Shown piece by piece: positions 1 to 11,966 of a stretch of DNA of 64,000 nucleotides. The position numbers and the translations under genes were made by a program. The notes beneath the pieces are model-generated. The model did not search any database. It was not told the DNA's origin and worked only from the letters and a program-made list of their open reading frames with translations. Each line of letters starts with the position of its first letter. Within the stretch, counting starts at the first letter, position 1. Source of the DNA: Balaenoptera acutorostrata (Eukaryota > Chordata > Mammalia > Artiodactyla > Balaenopteridae); assembly GCF_949987535.1 (NCBI RefSeq), contig NC_080079.1, positions 51,447,000-51,510,999 on the forward strand. Reading direction: 5' to 3'.

Positions 1-1500
1 CCTGGATGGAGTCTTTGGCTAAATATAAAAAAGCCTATTCTCAATTTATAATTGTAGTTCAATCTCTATCAAAATCCCAATCAATTTTCTTATTGGACTT
101 GTACAAAATCATTAGAAAATTACTCTGGAAGGAGAAAGATGGTTAATAAAAAATACTCAGGGAACAGGAAATAATGAAGAGGACCAGTATTAACAGATTT
201 TAGGACATATAAACCAATAACAATTAAATCAGAGAGATACCATTGGAACACAGAGATTTACAGCTGAAAAAGATTCTATTATATGAAGTAATTTATGTAA
301 CCGATAAAGGAGAAATCAAACACCATGGAGAAAGGAAGGATTGTTTAATAAAAGATGTTGACAGAATTTATTAGTTATTAGGGAAAAAATAGCCACACAC
401 CTCATAATGAGCCAAAAATAAATAATAGTCCTATTAAGGAATTAAATATTTTTTAAATCATGGAAAACTAGAAAAAAATAGACCACAAGATTTTTCAGAT
501 AATTTTCTAAATTTTAAATGGTACACCTGAAACTAATACAATATTGTAAATCAACTATACTTCAATTAAAAAAAGTAAATAGATACAACTTTATAGCAAT
601 TAAAGACAAAAAAGAAAGAAATGATGGAAGGAATAGCTTTCGTTACAAATATGACAAGATGGAAATATTTACCTTGTCTCATTCAAATTAATGAGACAAA
701 AAATAGAATCCTGATTTAAAAATGGACAAAAGGCATGCGTGAACACTAACATCAGAAGAGATAAAGTTCAGTTCACTCAAAAGATGTTTATTGAGCTCCT
801 TCACCGAGCCTGACCCTGTGCTAAATACCAGAATTTCAAAAACTAACATGGCAAAAACGGACAACTACTGGAGTACTCATATAATTGCAAAATGAGACAA
901 AATCCATGAAATCATCTAATATCAACTGTATTTGATTAGAAGTTATAATACTCCTGCCAAGATAGTGATAAAACTGTTACCTTTATACATTTTTAGTGAC
1001 CATGTCCATTAGGAACCATTTTGCAAAACATACCTAGAATCATACATTTGACCCAATGATCTCACTTCTAAGAATTTTGCCTAAAAGTATAATTTAAATG
1101 AGACAGACAAATATATAAGGATTTTATTGCAGTGTTATTTATCACACTGAAAAATTGGAAACAACCTAAAAGTTCAGTGCAGAGACTAGCTAAGTAAATT
1201 ATGGGTGTAGCCACACAATAGACTACTCTGCAGCCAATAAAGATGATAAAGATGATGGGAAACATTTATGATATAACAGTATATTTATTAAAAGAATAGC
1301 AAAATTGTATCTAATGAGGTGATTATAAGTGCATAAAAATTAAATATGTAAGTGGACAGGAACGGAGGGCCCTAGAACTTGATGATTCGTGGGATGGCAA
1401 GCCTATGGGAAAATTTCCTCTTCCCAACTGCATTTGATTTTCATTAGGGTTGTTACAATTTGCAGTAACAAGTGACAATAATAACACTAAAAAAATTTTA
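1..1500 (+). mobile_element. Old LINE-1 fragments, plus strand (composite)
   Basis: 1-510 resembles a decayed ORF2 C-terminal half, starting at the FNAIPIKI-coding region. 512-590 looks like a separate L1 3' end (cacctgaaactaat, then gtaaatcaactatacttcaa) inserted into it. 590-760 resumes the older element (aaaaatggacaaaaggcatg). About 850-1500 is L1M-type 3'UTR sequence. All frames are broken and the internal borders are approximate. Confidence 0.65.
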
Positions 1501-3499
1501 AACATTCATAAGGACAGAATGAGGACAATAGGTCCTAGCTGTGCATGAGAAAAAAGAGAGTCAGGAATTTTAGTTGACTGAAAATTCACTATGAGCCATT
1601 AATATTTTAGGTCAGTAAAAAATGCTCAGGAAATCCTTGGCTGCTTTTATTGAGACAACAGCATGAGACCTACAGGACATGGGGACATAGACATGATGTG
1701 TGCTGGGGCAGACTCAGGCTGGAGTTCTGGGTGCAGTTTTTTTTAATATAATTTTTATTTTATTTTGCTATTATTCAATCTATTTTAATTTTATCTTTGA
1801 TGATGTGATTAAATTTTCTTTAAATCATGGTTTGGTAAAGTGCATAAAAATGTTAATTTTAACGGTAGAGCTTGGTTTAATTGTACATATGTACACTCTT
1901 ATGTAACTACCACCTAGATCAAGATATAGAACATAATGGTATTCCACAAGGTTCCATGGTGTTCTAGTCTCAGTCAGTTCTCATCTGTTTCTCACCGGGA
2001 GGTTACCACTGATTTTTATCACCATCAGTTAGTTTTCTCTGAACTTCATATAAATGGAATCATACAGGGAATACTCTTGTTATGTCTGGTTTCTGTCATA
2101 CAACATAATGTCTTAGAGATTTTCCCATATTGTTATGTCTTCCATGGGTTTGTTGCTGTGTAGTGTTCCATTGTATGCATGTATCACAATTTATTTATCC
2201 ATTTCCCAGTTGATGGACATACGTATTATTTTTAATTTTGTGGTAGTATGAATGCATCCACCGTTAATGTTCCTGTCCATGCTTTTGGTGGTGTCCATTG
2301 ATGTCCATTTCTCTCATACATATATATAGGAATGGAACTGCAGGATTATAAAGTATGTCCATATTTAGCTTTAGAAGATACAACCAAACATTTTCTTAAA
2401 GTGATTGTAGCATTTTTCACTCCCACCAGCAAGGTATGAAAGTTTCAGATATTTGCATTCTCACCAACTCTTAGTCTTTTTAATTTTAGGTCTACTGAAG
2501 GGAATGCAGTGGTGTGTCACTGTGGTTTTAATTTTTATTTCCCCAATGACTAAATATGTTGAACATCTTTTCACATTCTTACTGATTTAGATATCCATTT
2601 AGATATCACATTTAGATATCCTCTTTTGTAAAGGACCTGATCAGCTCTTTTGCCCACTGTACTTTTCCAATGGGTTGTTGGTCTTTTTCTTTTTGATTTG
2701 TAGAATTATTTAAAATATGTATTCTGAATATGAGTCCTTTTTTGGTTATATTTTGGATATCATTAGATATATTATTTGCAAATATCTCCTCCCTGTAAGC
2801 TGCCTTTTCATTTGTTGATAGTTTCCTTCGCTGTGTGAAAGTTTTCAGTTTGAGTAGTCCCATTTGTTTATTTTTGATTTTGTTTCCTTGAGGAGACATA
2901 TTTAAAAAAATATTGCTAAGACTGATGTCAAAGAGTGTTTTATTCTTGGAGCTCTTTGGTGTCAGGTCTTCCATGTAAATCTTTAATCCATTTTGAGTTT
3001 ATTTTTTTATACGGTGTGAGAAAGTAGTCCAGATAAAGTAGTCCACATGTAACTATCCAGTTTCCAAGCACCATTTACTGAAAAGGCTGTCTTTTCCCCC
3101 TTGTATATTCTTGCCTCCTTTGTCATAGATTAATTTCTCATATAAGTGTGGGTATTTTGACAGGGATTGCATTGATTCTGTATATTGTCTTGGGTAGTAT
3201 GGTCATTTTAACAATATTAATTCTTCCAATCCATGAGCACAGTATATTGTTCCATTTGTTTGTGTCATCTTCTATTTCTTTCATCAGTATCTTATAGTTT
3301 TCTGAGTACAGATCTTTTACTGCCTTAGATTTATTCCCAAGTATTTTATTCTTTTTGATTTAATTGTACATGGGATTGTTTTCTTAATTTCACTTTCTGA
3401 TAGTTCATTGTTAGTGTATAGAAATGCAACAGAATTCTATATATTAATTTTGCATCTTTACTGAATTTATTTATTAATTCTAGTAGTCTTTTCTGGTGT

Positions 3500-3546
3500 C
3501 TATATATATATACATATTATATATATAGATCTATTATATATATGTG

Positions 3547-3577
<31 letters not shown>

Positions 3578-3580
3578 ATG
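3500..3580. repeat. TA/TG microsatellite
   Basis: Alternating TA blocks pass into an uninterrupted TG run at about 3555-3577, inside the old L1. Confidence 0.85.
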
Positions 3581-4149
3581 TAGTTTCATGCCATTTGGAA
3601 ACAGTGACAGTTTTACTTCTTCCTTTCCAATTTGGATTCCTTTTATTTCTTTTGTGTGTGTGTGTCTGACTTGCTATGGCTAGGACTTCCAATACTATGC
3701 TGACTAAAAGCAGGGAGAGTGGGTATTCTTGTCTCGTTCTTGATCTTAGAGGACATGCTTTCGTCTTTTAACCATTGAGTATGATGTTGGCTGTAAGTTT
3801 GTCATATATGGCCCCAACATAATAAAATGTTGAGGGATTTTCCATCTATAGCCACTTTATTGAGAGTTTTTGTCATAAATGGATATGGAATTTGTCAAAA
3901 GCTTTTCCTGCATCTGTTGAGGTGATAATATGATTTTTACTCTTCAGTTTGTTAATGTGTTATATCACATTGATTGATTTGCGGATATTGAGTCATCCTT
4001 GCATCCCTGGGATAAATCCCACTTGATCATGGTATGATCCTTTGATGAATGTATTGTTGAATACATAAGTGGCTGATAACTAACTTTACTGAATGTTTGC
4101 CTTTACCAATGAGATTTTTTTTCATAATTTTTGTATTTCTAGTTGTGGT

Positions 4150-5027
4150 CTTTTCTTTTTCACTTAGGGGAGTTCCTTAAACATTTTATGTTAAGCCAGT
4201 TTAATGGTGCTAAACAGTTTTAGCCTTTGCTTGTCTGTAAAACTCTATTCCTCCTTCAAATCTGAATGATAGCCTTGCTGGGTAGAGACTTTTTGTTGTA
4301 GGTTTTTTCCTTTTATCTTTGAATACATTGTGCCACTCCCTTCTGGCCTGCAAAGTTTCTGCTGAAGAGTCAGCTTAATCTTATGGGAATTCCCTTGCAC
4401 ACAGCTAGCTGCTTTTCCCTTCCTGCTTTTACGAGTCTCTCTTTAATTTTTCCCATTTTAATTATAATGTGTCTTGGTGTGGACCTCTTTCAGTTCATCT
4501 TATTTGGGACTCTCTGTGCTTCCTGGACCTGGGTGTCTGTTTCCTTTCTCAGTTTAGGGACGTTTTCATCTATTATGTATTTTTTTCAGATTTTTTTTTG
4601 CCTCTTTCTCTCTCTCCTTTCCTTTTGGGACCCCTGTAATGAAAATGTTAGTACACTTGATGTTGTCCCAGAAGTTTCTTAAACTTTCCTCAGTAAAAAA
4701 TTGTTTTATTTTTTCTCTTCAGCTTGGGTGATTTCCACTACTCTGTCTTCCAGTTCACTGATATGTTCCTCTGTATCATCTAATTTACTTTTGATTCCTT
4801 CTAGTGTATTTTTTCTTCATCTCTGTTTGGTTCTTCTTTATATTTTCTAACTCTTTGTTAAACTTGTCACTATGTTCATTCATTCTTCTCCCAAGTTCAT
4901 TGAGCATCTTTATAATCATTACCTTGAACTCTTTATCAGGTAGATTGCTTATCTCCACTTTGCTTAGTTCTTCTTCTGGGGATTTGTCTTGTTCCTTCAT
5001 TTGGAACATATTCCTCTGTCTCCTCAT
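4150..5027 (-). pseudogene. Decayed LINE-1 ORF1
   Basis: The first 80 codons (5027-4785) remain open and begin MRRQRNMFQMKEQ, nearly the start of the intact ORF1 at 28655. The coiled-coil start and the EISNLPDKEFKVMII segment are visible. Downstream the RRM and C-terminal coding region (about 4700-4150) is recognisable only as nucleotide similarity and carries stops and frameshifts. It belongs to the old L1 at 1736-6078. Confidence 0.75.
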
Positions 5028-6084
5028 TTTGCCTAATTCTCAGTGTTGATTTTTATATATTAGGTAGGTCAGTTACATTTTCTGATCTTGGAGAAGTGAC
5101 CTTAGGTAGGAGATTTCCTATGGTGCCCAGCAGCTCACCCCCATCTGGTCACCAGAGCTATATGCTCTAGGAATGCCCCCTATGTGGGCTGTGTGGGCCC
5201 TTCTTTTATGGCAGAGTCAACAACAGTGGGTGCACTGGTAGGTGGGACTGGCCCCTGGCCGGTTTGGCTCCTAGGCCCTGCCTTGTGCAGTGGCTACTGG
5301 CCTGCTGATGGATGAGGCTGGGTCTCAGTGTGGCTGGCTGTGCAGCCTGGGGGGTCCCAGGGCTGGTACCAGCCTGATGGTGGGTGGGTCCAAGTCCCCA
5401 TGTGGCCAGCTGCTCAGTTCACTAGTGGGCAGGTAAGCCCCCAGCACTAACAGGCTAGAGGGTAGACTCCAAAATGGCATATGCCAGCACTAGTATCCTC
5501 ATGGTAGAAGGATTTCCAAGAAATGGCTGCTACCAGCATCTCTTTCCCCAGGGGAAGTTCCAGGTGTCTCTCCAGAGGCGCTCCAGGATCATCAAGTGGG
5601 TCTAACCCAGTCTCCTTTCAAATTACTGCCTCTGCACTGAGACTTGGAGTGTGTGAGATTTTGTTTGCATCTTTTAAGAGTGGAGTCTCTGTTTCCTACA
5701 GCTCTTTATCTCTCCTATATGTCAATCCCAGTGGCCTTAAAGCCAGACATTCTTGGGGTTCATCTTCTGGTGCTCCACACTGGGGAGCCTGATGTGGGCC
5801 TTGGACTCTTGCTCTTTGGGGAGAACCTCTTCCATAGTGATTATCCTCCCACTTGTGGGTCACCAACTGGGGTTGTGGGTCTTGACTGTACCACATCTTC
5901 ACCCCTCCTACCTGTCTTCCTGTGGTTCCTTCTTAGTATCTTTAGATGTGGAAAATCTCTGCTAATCTTCAGGTCCTTCTCATAGATAGTTGCTGTGTAA
6001 ATAGTTGTAATTTTGGTGTGCCTGTTGGGAGGAAGTGAGTGCAGGGACTTCCTAGTCTTCCACCTTGGCCACACCTCTATCTTT

Positions 6085-6500
6085 GAATCTAAAGTTTGTT
6101 TCTTGTAGACTGCATCTGGTTGGATCTTTTCAAAGATTTGTATATGCTGATCTCTGCCTTTGATGGGAATTGTTTAAGCTATTTACATTTAATATAATTA
6201 CTGATAAAGTATAATTTTCATCTTTCATTTTGCCATTTGTTTTCTATATGCCTTATGTATTTATCCCTCTATTCTTCCTAATGACTTAATGTGCATTAAT
6301 AGATATTTTCTAGTGTAACCTCATTATTCTTTTGTTTGTATCTTTTATTATATTTTTGAGTTATTTTCTTAGTGGTTGCCCTGGGGATTACAATTAATAT
6401 CCTAACTTAAAACAATCTAGTTCAGATTAATAGTAGCTTAATTTTAATATTATGCAAAACTTTACTCCAGTATAGCTGTTTCCTCCTCCTCCTTTGTACT
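6085..6500 (-). mobile_element. Older LINE-1 fragment, minus strand
   Basis: The sequence matches the L1 region around the end of the endonuclease coding part (gtttcttgtagactgcat, then catttacatttaatataatt). It abuts the 5' end of the L1 at 1736-6078 and may be the element into which that one inserted. Confidence 0.6.
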
Positions 6501-6899
6501 ATTATTGCCATATAAATTGTGCAGAGAAGTGATGGCCAGTACATGGACTAAAGCAGTGGCAGTGTACAAGAGAAGGAAGGGGTGGAGTGGGGAGAAAATT
6601 CAGCAGTGGTATCCATGGGGCTTAGGACCTAGTTGCATGTGGAGGAAAAAGTCAGAAGAATCATTTTGTGTCTGGAAGATGTAGCTCGTTCCACATGAAG
6701 AATGCCATGGACTCTAGGCTTCAACTGCCTTTAGGAACATGTTCCAGAATCCACGATACATTTGCAGCAGGAGAAATGAATAGAGGAGAAGCAATTCCTA
6801 GCTCAGGTAAGCTCAGGCATCAGCAGCACAGACCATTTTTCCAGACTCTCCTGGCTGGGTTGGAAGGCTGACACAGAACCTATTTTTTATCCCCAGTGG
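6501..6899. other. Unique intron sequence
   Basis: No repeat, exon or conserved signal recognised. Confidence 0.5.
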
Positions 6900-7060
6900 A
6901 GTACTTAACACAGTAGTTTAAAATTATCTGCGTTATGTGCCTATTTTTCTTATAAACTATGGATATCTCAAGATTAGGAACCAAGCTCGTACTCATCATT
7001 ATATTGCTAGCTTGTCCCAGAGTAGGGGCTTCACAATTTGTGCATTGAACTGAATTTGGG
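6900..7060 (+). mobile_element. L2-type 3' end fragment
   Basis: The order of gataggaaccaagctc-like, cttgtcccagagtagggg and attgaactgaattt blocks follows the usual L2 3' end. It is diverged. Confidence 0.45.
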
Positions 7061-8024
7061 TGTAGGGGGTTGGGAGGAAAAGGGCATCTGGCAGGTTGTT
7101 ACTGAGTGGTTCCATCAATTCCTAAATCCCTCTCTAAGTTCAGGACCTCCCAAACCTGAGCAGTGTGTTCAGTGTCCTCTGTCCTCACCACAAAGAGCTT
7201 AGAGTTCATAGACTGTGGTGCTCGTGCCCAGTGATCCGTGTGTCCAGATAAAGCAGCATCATAAATACATATTGAGCAAGGAACTTCAGCCTCCCAGTTC
7301 AGGATGGCCAATTCTGACTTGGCCATTCCTCAACCTGCATCTGCCAATCCTTGTTCTGTTTAGTTGCTGAAGTCAGGTGAGACTTTGGCCCCTCTCCCAG
7401 CTTCTATTGACTCTTTTCTCCCAGGCACTTGTGAGGTCCCCGTGCTGGCCTGGGAGGGGGATGGGTTCACTGACCTTGGGCTCACATGCTTGTTACCATG
7501 TGCTTAGCAGAACTGTGACCACCCTCTGGGACTGGGCCCTTTCATACTAACTAGGCATGAGGTTGACATAGCCCTCCTCAGTGTTTGAGACACCCAGCCT
7601 CCCTAGAGTCAGGGTGACCCCTGATGCACAATGGTTTCTCCAGAGCCGCCATCTTGCCTTCCAGGATCCCTGCTCAGAGCTCCCTGTGTGCCTGGAGGTC
7701 CAGACTGTACTGGGAGCAACATTGCAATGGTATATTCTTCCCTTTCACCCCATTTGGGGAGCTGATTTGGCTCAGGGCAATACAACTTCCCTGGGCATCA
7801 ACTTTGAGTGGAGCTTTTGAATAATCATGGAGTTTTGCCTTGCGTTCAGCAGTGCCACTTTGCTAAGCTGGGGCTTTTTTCCGATTTTAGAGACAGGCAG
7901 TTTCAGGTTATCTTGTAAGTGGAGAAGCAAAGTGGAAACTTGGAGAGAAAGCTGTAGGGAGGAGGATCCATGCCCAGCCTCCAAGATCCTAAGTAGCTTT
8001 GTAGCCAAAGAAGTAAGGAACACG
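7061..8024. other. Unique intron sequence
   Basis: Moderate GC, no repeat family or exon recognised. Confidence 0.5.
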
Positions 8025-8084
8025 GGGGAAGGAAGGAAGGGAGGGAAGATGGGAGGGAGGAAAGATGGAAGGAAGGAAGGAAAG
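8025..8084. repeat. GGAA/GGGA microsatellite
   Basis: Imperfect tetranucleotide purine array. Confidence 0.85.
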
Positions 8085-8344
8085 TGTAACCCATAGGTCC
8101 TGAGGCTTTGCAACCCTGCTTCCTGTTACCTCAGAGCCCCAGTGATGAATGCCCCCTTACCTGGTCTGGCTCTCACTGTGCTCATCATACAAGGTCACTG
8201 TGGGTCCTGATGGTGGGTCTGTTCATAGCTTTTTGAGACTGACAGATACATGAGTACTTGCTCAGCACAGCTGATGAGTCTGGTGGTACCGGATGGGGGG
8301 TGCATGCAGGCAGGGTGAGGCGAGCCAAATGCCGCGTGACAATA

Positions 8345-8485
8345 GGGACTTATGTTTGGGGAGCTATTTAGTGTTTTGAAAGCACTTTCATATACATTAT
8401 CTCATTCTACCCTCAGAGCAATGCTGTGAGTGTATTATTACCACTGCTCTTTTCAGAGGAGAAAATCTGGGCTTAGAATAACCCT
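8345..8485 (-). mobile_element. MIR SINE fragment
   Basis: The core-like segment cattatctcattctaccctc, then the gaggagaaaatctgggctta part, match MIR in reverse. Confidence 0.6.
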
Positions 8486-9289
8486 GCCACTCAACCAAGG
8501 CGGGGACCACTCCTGAGATGCACGAGACCCAGCTCTGGAGCCCTCACTCCCAGGACCAGGACAACCACATAGGAGAGCTGTGTGCCAGCCTGTGTGTGCA
8601 AGATGAAAGACCCCACCAGGGGGACCTCCCTCTGTCAGTCCTCAGGGAGAAGGCAAGGGCTGGTAGGGAACTCTGCAGAAGCCCCTTCTCCCTCCCCAAG
8701 CCATCAGGCTTAGTGTTCTTCTCAAAAGATTGAAGGAAATGTTTTCCCTGAGAGAGGTCAGTGCTCAAAATTGTGCATCCAAGTGGAGAAATCAGTGTTC
8801 CAATTGAGTGAGGCAGGCATGTGATTAACCCAGGCTCCATTCATTTATTCATTCATGCAATTGTTCATCACACATGTACCAGCAAATGGTAATGCCAGGC
8901 GTGAGGAAAGCTTCTCAGGGGTGGGGGTCAGGAGGAGAGACACCCAGGTAGATAAAATGGAGCTCTGCCCTTGAGCCCTTGGCTGGTAGAGCATATGGTG
9001 CTCTCTCTACCTCAGTGTGGCCAGTGCTGTGTGGACACGTGTCACTGTGCACATTGGAGGGACAGAGAGGAGTTCAGACTTGAGGGCTAGAGAAGGCTTC
9101 AGCACGGAGGGCCCTCCAGACCTGGCTGGGAATTCCTGTCCCACTGTGATACCGTCACCTCTTCCAGCCTGCAGAGCCTGCAAGTCCCACGTGAACACCT
9201 CTTCACCTGTCTGTGGGGGCAGAATGATACTCAAACTTTGCTCTGGGAATGGAAGGTGCTGCAGTCACTTCAGAAGATAGTCTGTCCCT
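8486..9289. other. Unique intron sequence with a possible diverged repeat
   Basis: 8838-9000 begins with an attcatttattcattcat motif shared with several other places (10775, 17290, 40375, 58810). It may be a remnant of a widespread mammalian repeat. The rest is unassigned. Confidence 0.4.
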
Positions 9290-9830
9290 TTCTTATAAAG
9301 TTATGTGTAAATTTACCTTATGAGCCTACTTGGTGCCTAAATATTTACCTGGAAGAAAAGAAGATATATTCCCACACAAAGACTTGGATGTGAATGTTTA
9401 GAAGAGCTTTAATCTTAATAGAAAAAACTGGAAATAATCCAAGTTCCCATCAGCAGGTGAATAGATAAAGAAATTATGAGGTATTCAGGTAATAGAAAAC
9501 TGAGCAGTAATAAAAGAAAACAGCCTATTGATAACTGCAGAGACAAAGATGAATCTCAAAAACATTATGCTGAGCAACAGATATCAGAATTTACAAAGAG
9601 TACCATGTGTATGATTGCATGTATATGAATCCCTAGAAAAGACTAATCTGATCCGTGGTGATATAAAGCAGGTCAGTGGTTTCCTGGGATGAAGTGGGGT
9701 GGGAGATTGGCTAGGCAGGGCAGAGGGAACTTTCTAGGGTGATGAATGTGTGCTACATCATGATTATAGTGGTGGATGCACTCGTCAACTCATTGACCTA
9801 CATACCTCAAAGCAGATGCTGTTAGAGCAT
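9290..9830 (+). mobile_element. L1M-type LINE-1 3' fragment
   Basis: It shows the typical order: tggaaataatccaagttccc, an isolated AT-rich middle, gctgagcaacagatatcag, then ggtggtgatata-like sequence and gatgaatgtgtgctacatca. Confidence 0.7.
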
Positions 9831-9965
9831 CGGACTGTGTCCTGGAGGCCGACTTCCTGCTGTGTCATGTCTTACCCCTTTCATCTGCCAGATCATGGGG
9901 ACGCCTAGAGCTTCCCAGGGGAGGGTGTAGTGTGGCCAGGACAGTGAAGAGGTGTTAGAGGGGTA

Positions 9966-10518
9966 TTGTATTAAAATGCTCCAGAGACACAGACCAATAA
10001 GATATATATATGTATTACATATACCTATAATATATATATAAAGAGATATATTATGAGGAATTGGCTTACACAGTCACACAATTATGGAAGCTGAGATGTC
10101 CCAAGATCTGCAGTCAATCAGCTGGAGACCCAGGAGAGCCAGCGGTGTAATTCCAGTCTGAGTCCAAAGGCCTGAGACCCAGGAGGAACTGATGCATAAG
10201 TTCTAGTCTGAGAGCCAACAGGCTGGAAACCCAAGGAAAGCTGGTGTTTCCATTGGAGTCTGAAGGCAATTGATGTCCTAGCTCAACGGTTGGGCAGGAG
10301 GAGCTCCCTCTTATTCAGTCTTGTTGTTCTATCCAGGTCTTCAACTGATTGGGTGAGGCCCACCCACAGTATGGAGGGCAATCTGCTTTACTCAGTCTAC
10401 TGATACAAATGTTAGTCTCATCCAGAAACACCCTCACAAACACACCTAGAATAATGTTTGACCAAATGTCTAGGCACCCCATGACCCAGTCAAGTTGACA
10501 CATAAAATTAACATCACA
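9966..10518 (-). mobile_element. Solitary LTR-like mammalian repeat
   Basis: On the minus strand it starts TGTGATGTTAATTTTATGTG and ends in a TACA-type terminus, with the internal blocks gtggactgagtaaagcagat-like and tgggcctcacccaatcagtt. It has LTR-style TG...CA ends. The exact family name was not recalled with certainty. No coding region is present. Confidence 0.65.
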
Positions 10519-11859
10519 GGGGTCACCAAGGGGCCTTGGCAGCAGACAGATGTGGTATTACTTAGTGTATGTACACAGGCTCAGTGTACCAGAATCTGAT
10601 TTGCTCTTCTGGACACACATGCTTTCCATACCACCACTCCTCAATCCATGTTTAGAATCACTGCTGCACTACTGAATAAAGCCAGTATCTGCTACAGAAC
10701 CGTAGCCACCATGACGTAGGAGTGATATTACATGAATAATTGGGCTGTGGAAAACAAGAGAGTCAGGCTTAGTGCATTCATTCATTTATTCATTCAGTGC
10801 CTAACACAACACAGATTTAATGAGTTCCCGCTTCTAAGTACCAGATGCTAAATGCTGGTGACATTTGTGGGAGCACGCGTAAGACCAGACTTGGTCCCAG
10901 TGCTTTCGAAGATTGTGCTCCATTGAGAGAGATCTTTGCCAATAAGTAGTTGCCCAAGGAAGTAAAATGCAGACTGCAACAATGTCCATGAAGGAGCTGT
11001 GTGGGATCCCAGAGCAGCCCTGGGTGACCTGACTCAGCTGGGTATCAGGTGGGGTTTCCAGAAGACGATGGCCCCAGGTCTGTGAGGTTTACCTTTGTTG
11101 TCTACTTTCCGGGTTCTGCCATCACCAGCCTAACTAGCTAGCACATTTCCTGACTTCCCTTAGAAGTGCTTTCACACCTTTCATTCTCATTTTAACTAAA
11201 AGTAGCTCAATTTGGGGAAAGGTCCCTGCTTCCAGCTGGTCTCACTGTGGCAGATGACAGCTGGGTTTGCAGAAGCGCCTCTGACTGGCAGGTTCACTTG
11301 ATGAGCCAGACAAGACATCCCAAGTCTTGCTGCCTTTCCATTAACCCCTTGTCTCCCAAGCTCTGGGGAAGGGTTAACTTGGGAAGCATGGCTCACCTTT
11401 AGGATGAATGCAGGGAGAGAGTCTGCACAGAAGACTTGGGGTCTTGCCAGGCCAACCCTGGCTGGGAGCCAGGATGTCGAAGGCAGGGTGTCATCCTGCC
11501 ACGAGGGCTCTGGGTGTTAGGACATCCTTATCTTATTTTTTTTTTTCACCAGAAAAATTTTTAATGAAGATGTGGAAAATAATATGTCCATAGGATGCTT
11601 TGCAAAGCTCTAACATATTCTTGAGTATCTCTGGGCTACGTGCATGCCCAAGGCTGTGAACATGTCCAGGGCTGTGTGATACCCAGGGAAGACTTGAGAA
11701 AGCCTAAACTCTCACCTCTTGCTAACCTTGAGGCTCTGTGCAAGCAGGAAGTAAAGGCTAAGGCAGAGTTGTAAACTGCCTGCCTGAACATTAAAAGGCA
11801 TGCCCCAATACGTGGAGCCTCTCAATAAAGCCTGGGAAATTTATTGGCTCCAGGCATTT
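10519..11859. other. Unique intron sequence
   Basis: A diverged repeat beginning gcattcattcatttattcat is suspected at 10775-10940. Nothing else recognised. Confidence 0.45.
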
Positions 11860-11875
11860 AAGGAATTTCTATACA

Positions 11876-11950
11876 AACAAACAAAAAAAAAAGGATAACT
11901 GATAAGAACCTGATATATAAAAAATAAATAAAATTAAATTAAAAAAAAAA
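11876..11950 (+). mobile_element. 75-bp A-rich retroposed insertion with target duplication
   Basis: aaggaatttctataca (11860-11875) recurs as aaggaatttctgtaca (11951-11966) with one difference. The enclosed 75 bp end in A12 and include an agaacctgatatataaaaaa block, suggesting a very short 5'-truncated L1-mediated insertion. Confidence 0.72.
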
Positions 11951-11966
11951 AAGGAATTTCTGTACA

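Larger units (their letters stand above)
1736..6078 (-). mobile_element. Old near-full-length LINE-1, minus strand, internally deleted
   Basis: In its own direction it has a 5'UTR (6078-5040), an ORF1 remnant (5027-4150), a short piece of the spacer, then the ORF2 C-terminal part (4070-2150) and the 3'UTR (2130-1736). The 5' end resembles the usual L1 start (ggtgtggccaaggtgg on the minus strand). Compared with the young L1 at 23428-30895, about 1.6-1.7 kb is missing at 4070-4130, removing the endonuclease and the start of the reverse transcriptase. Many stops and indels mark it as old. A TA/TG microsatellite lies inside it. Confidence 0.82.

Noticed and set aside
8290..8330. Possible MIR346 precursor (gcatgcaggcag motif)
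   Set aside because: MIR346 lies in a GRID1 intron in human, but the mature sequence does not match here and no hairpin with it was seen.
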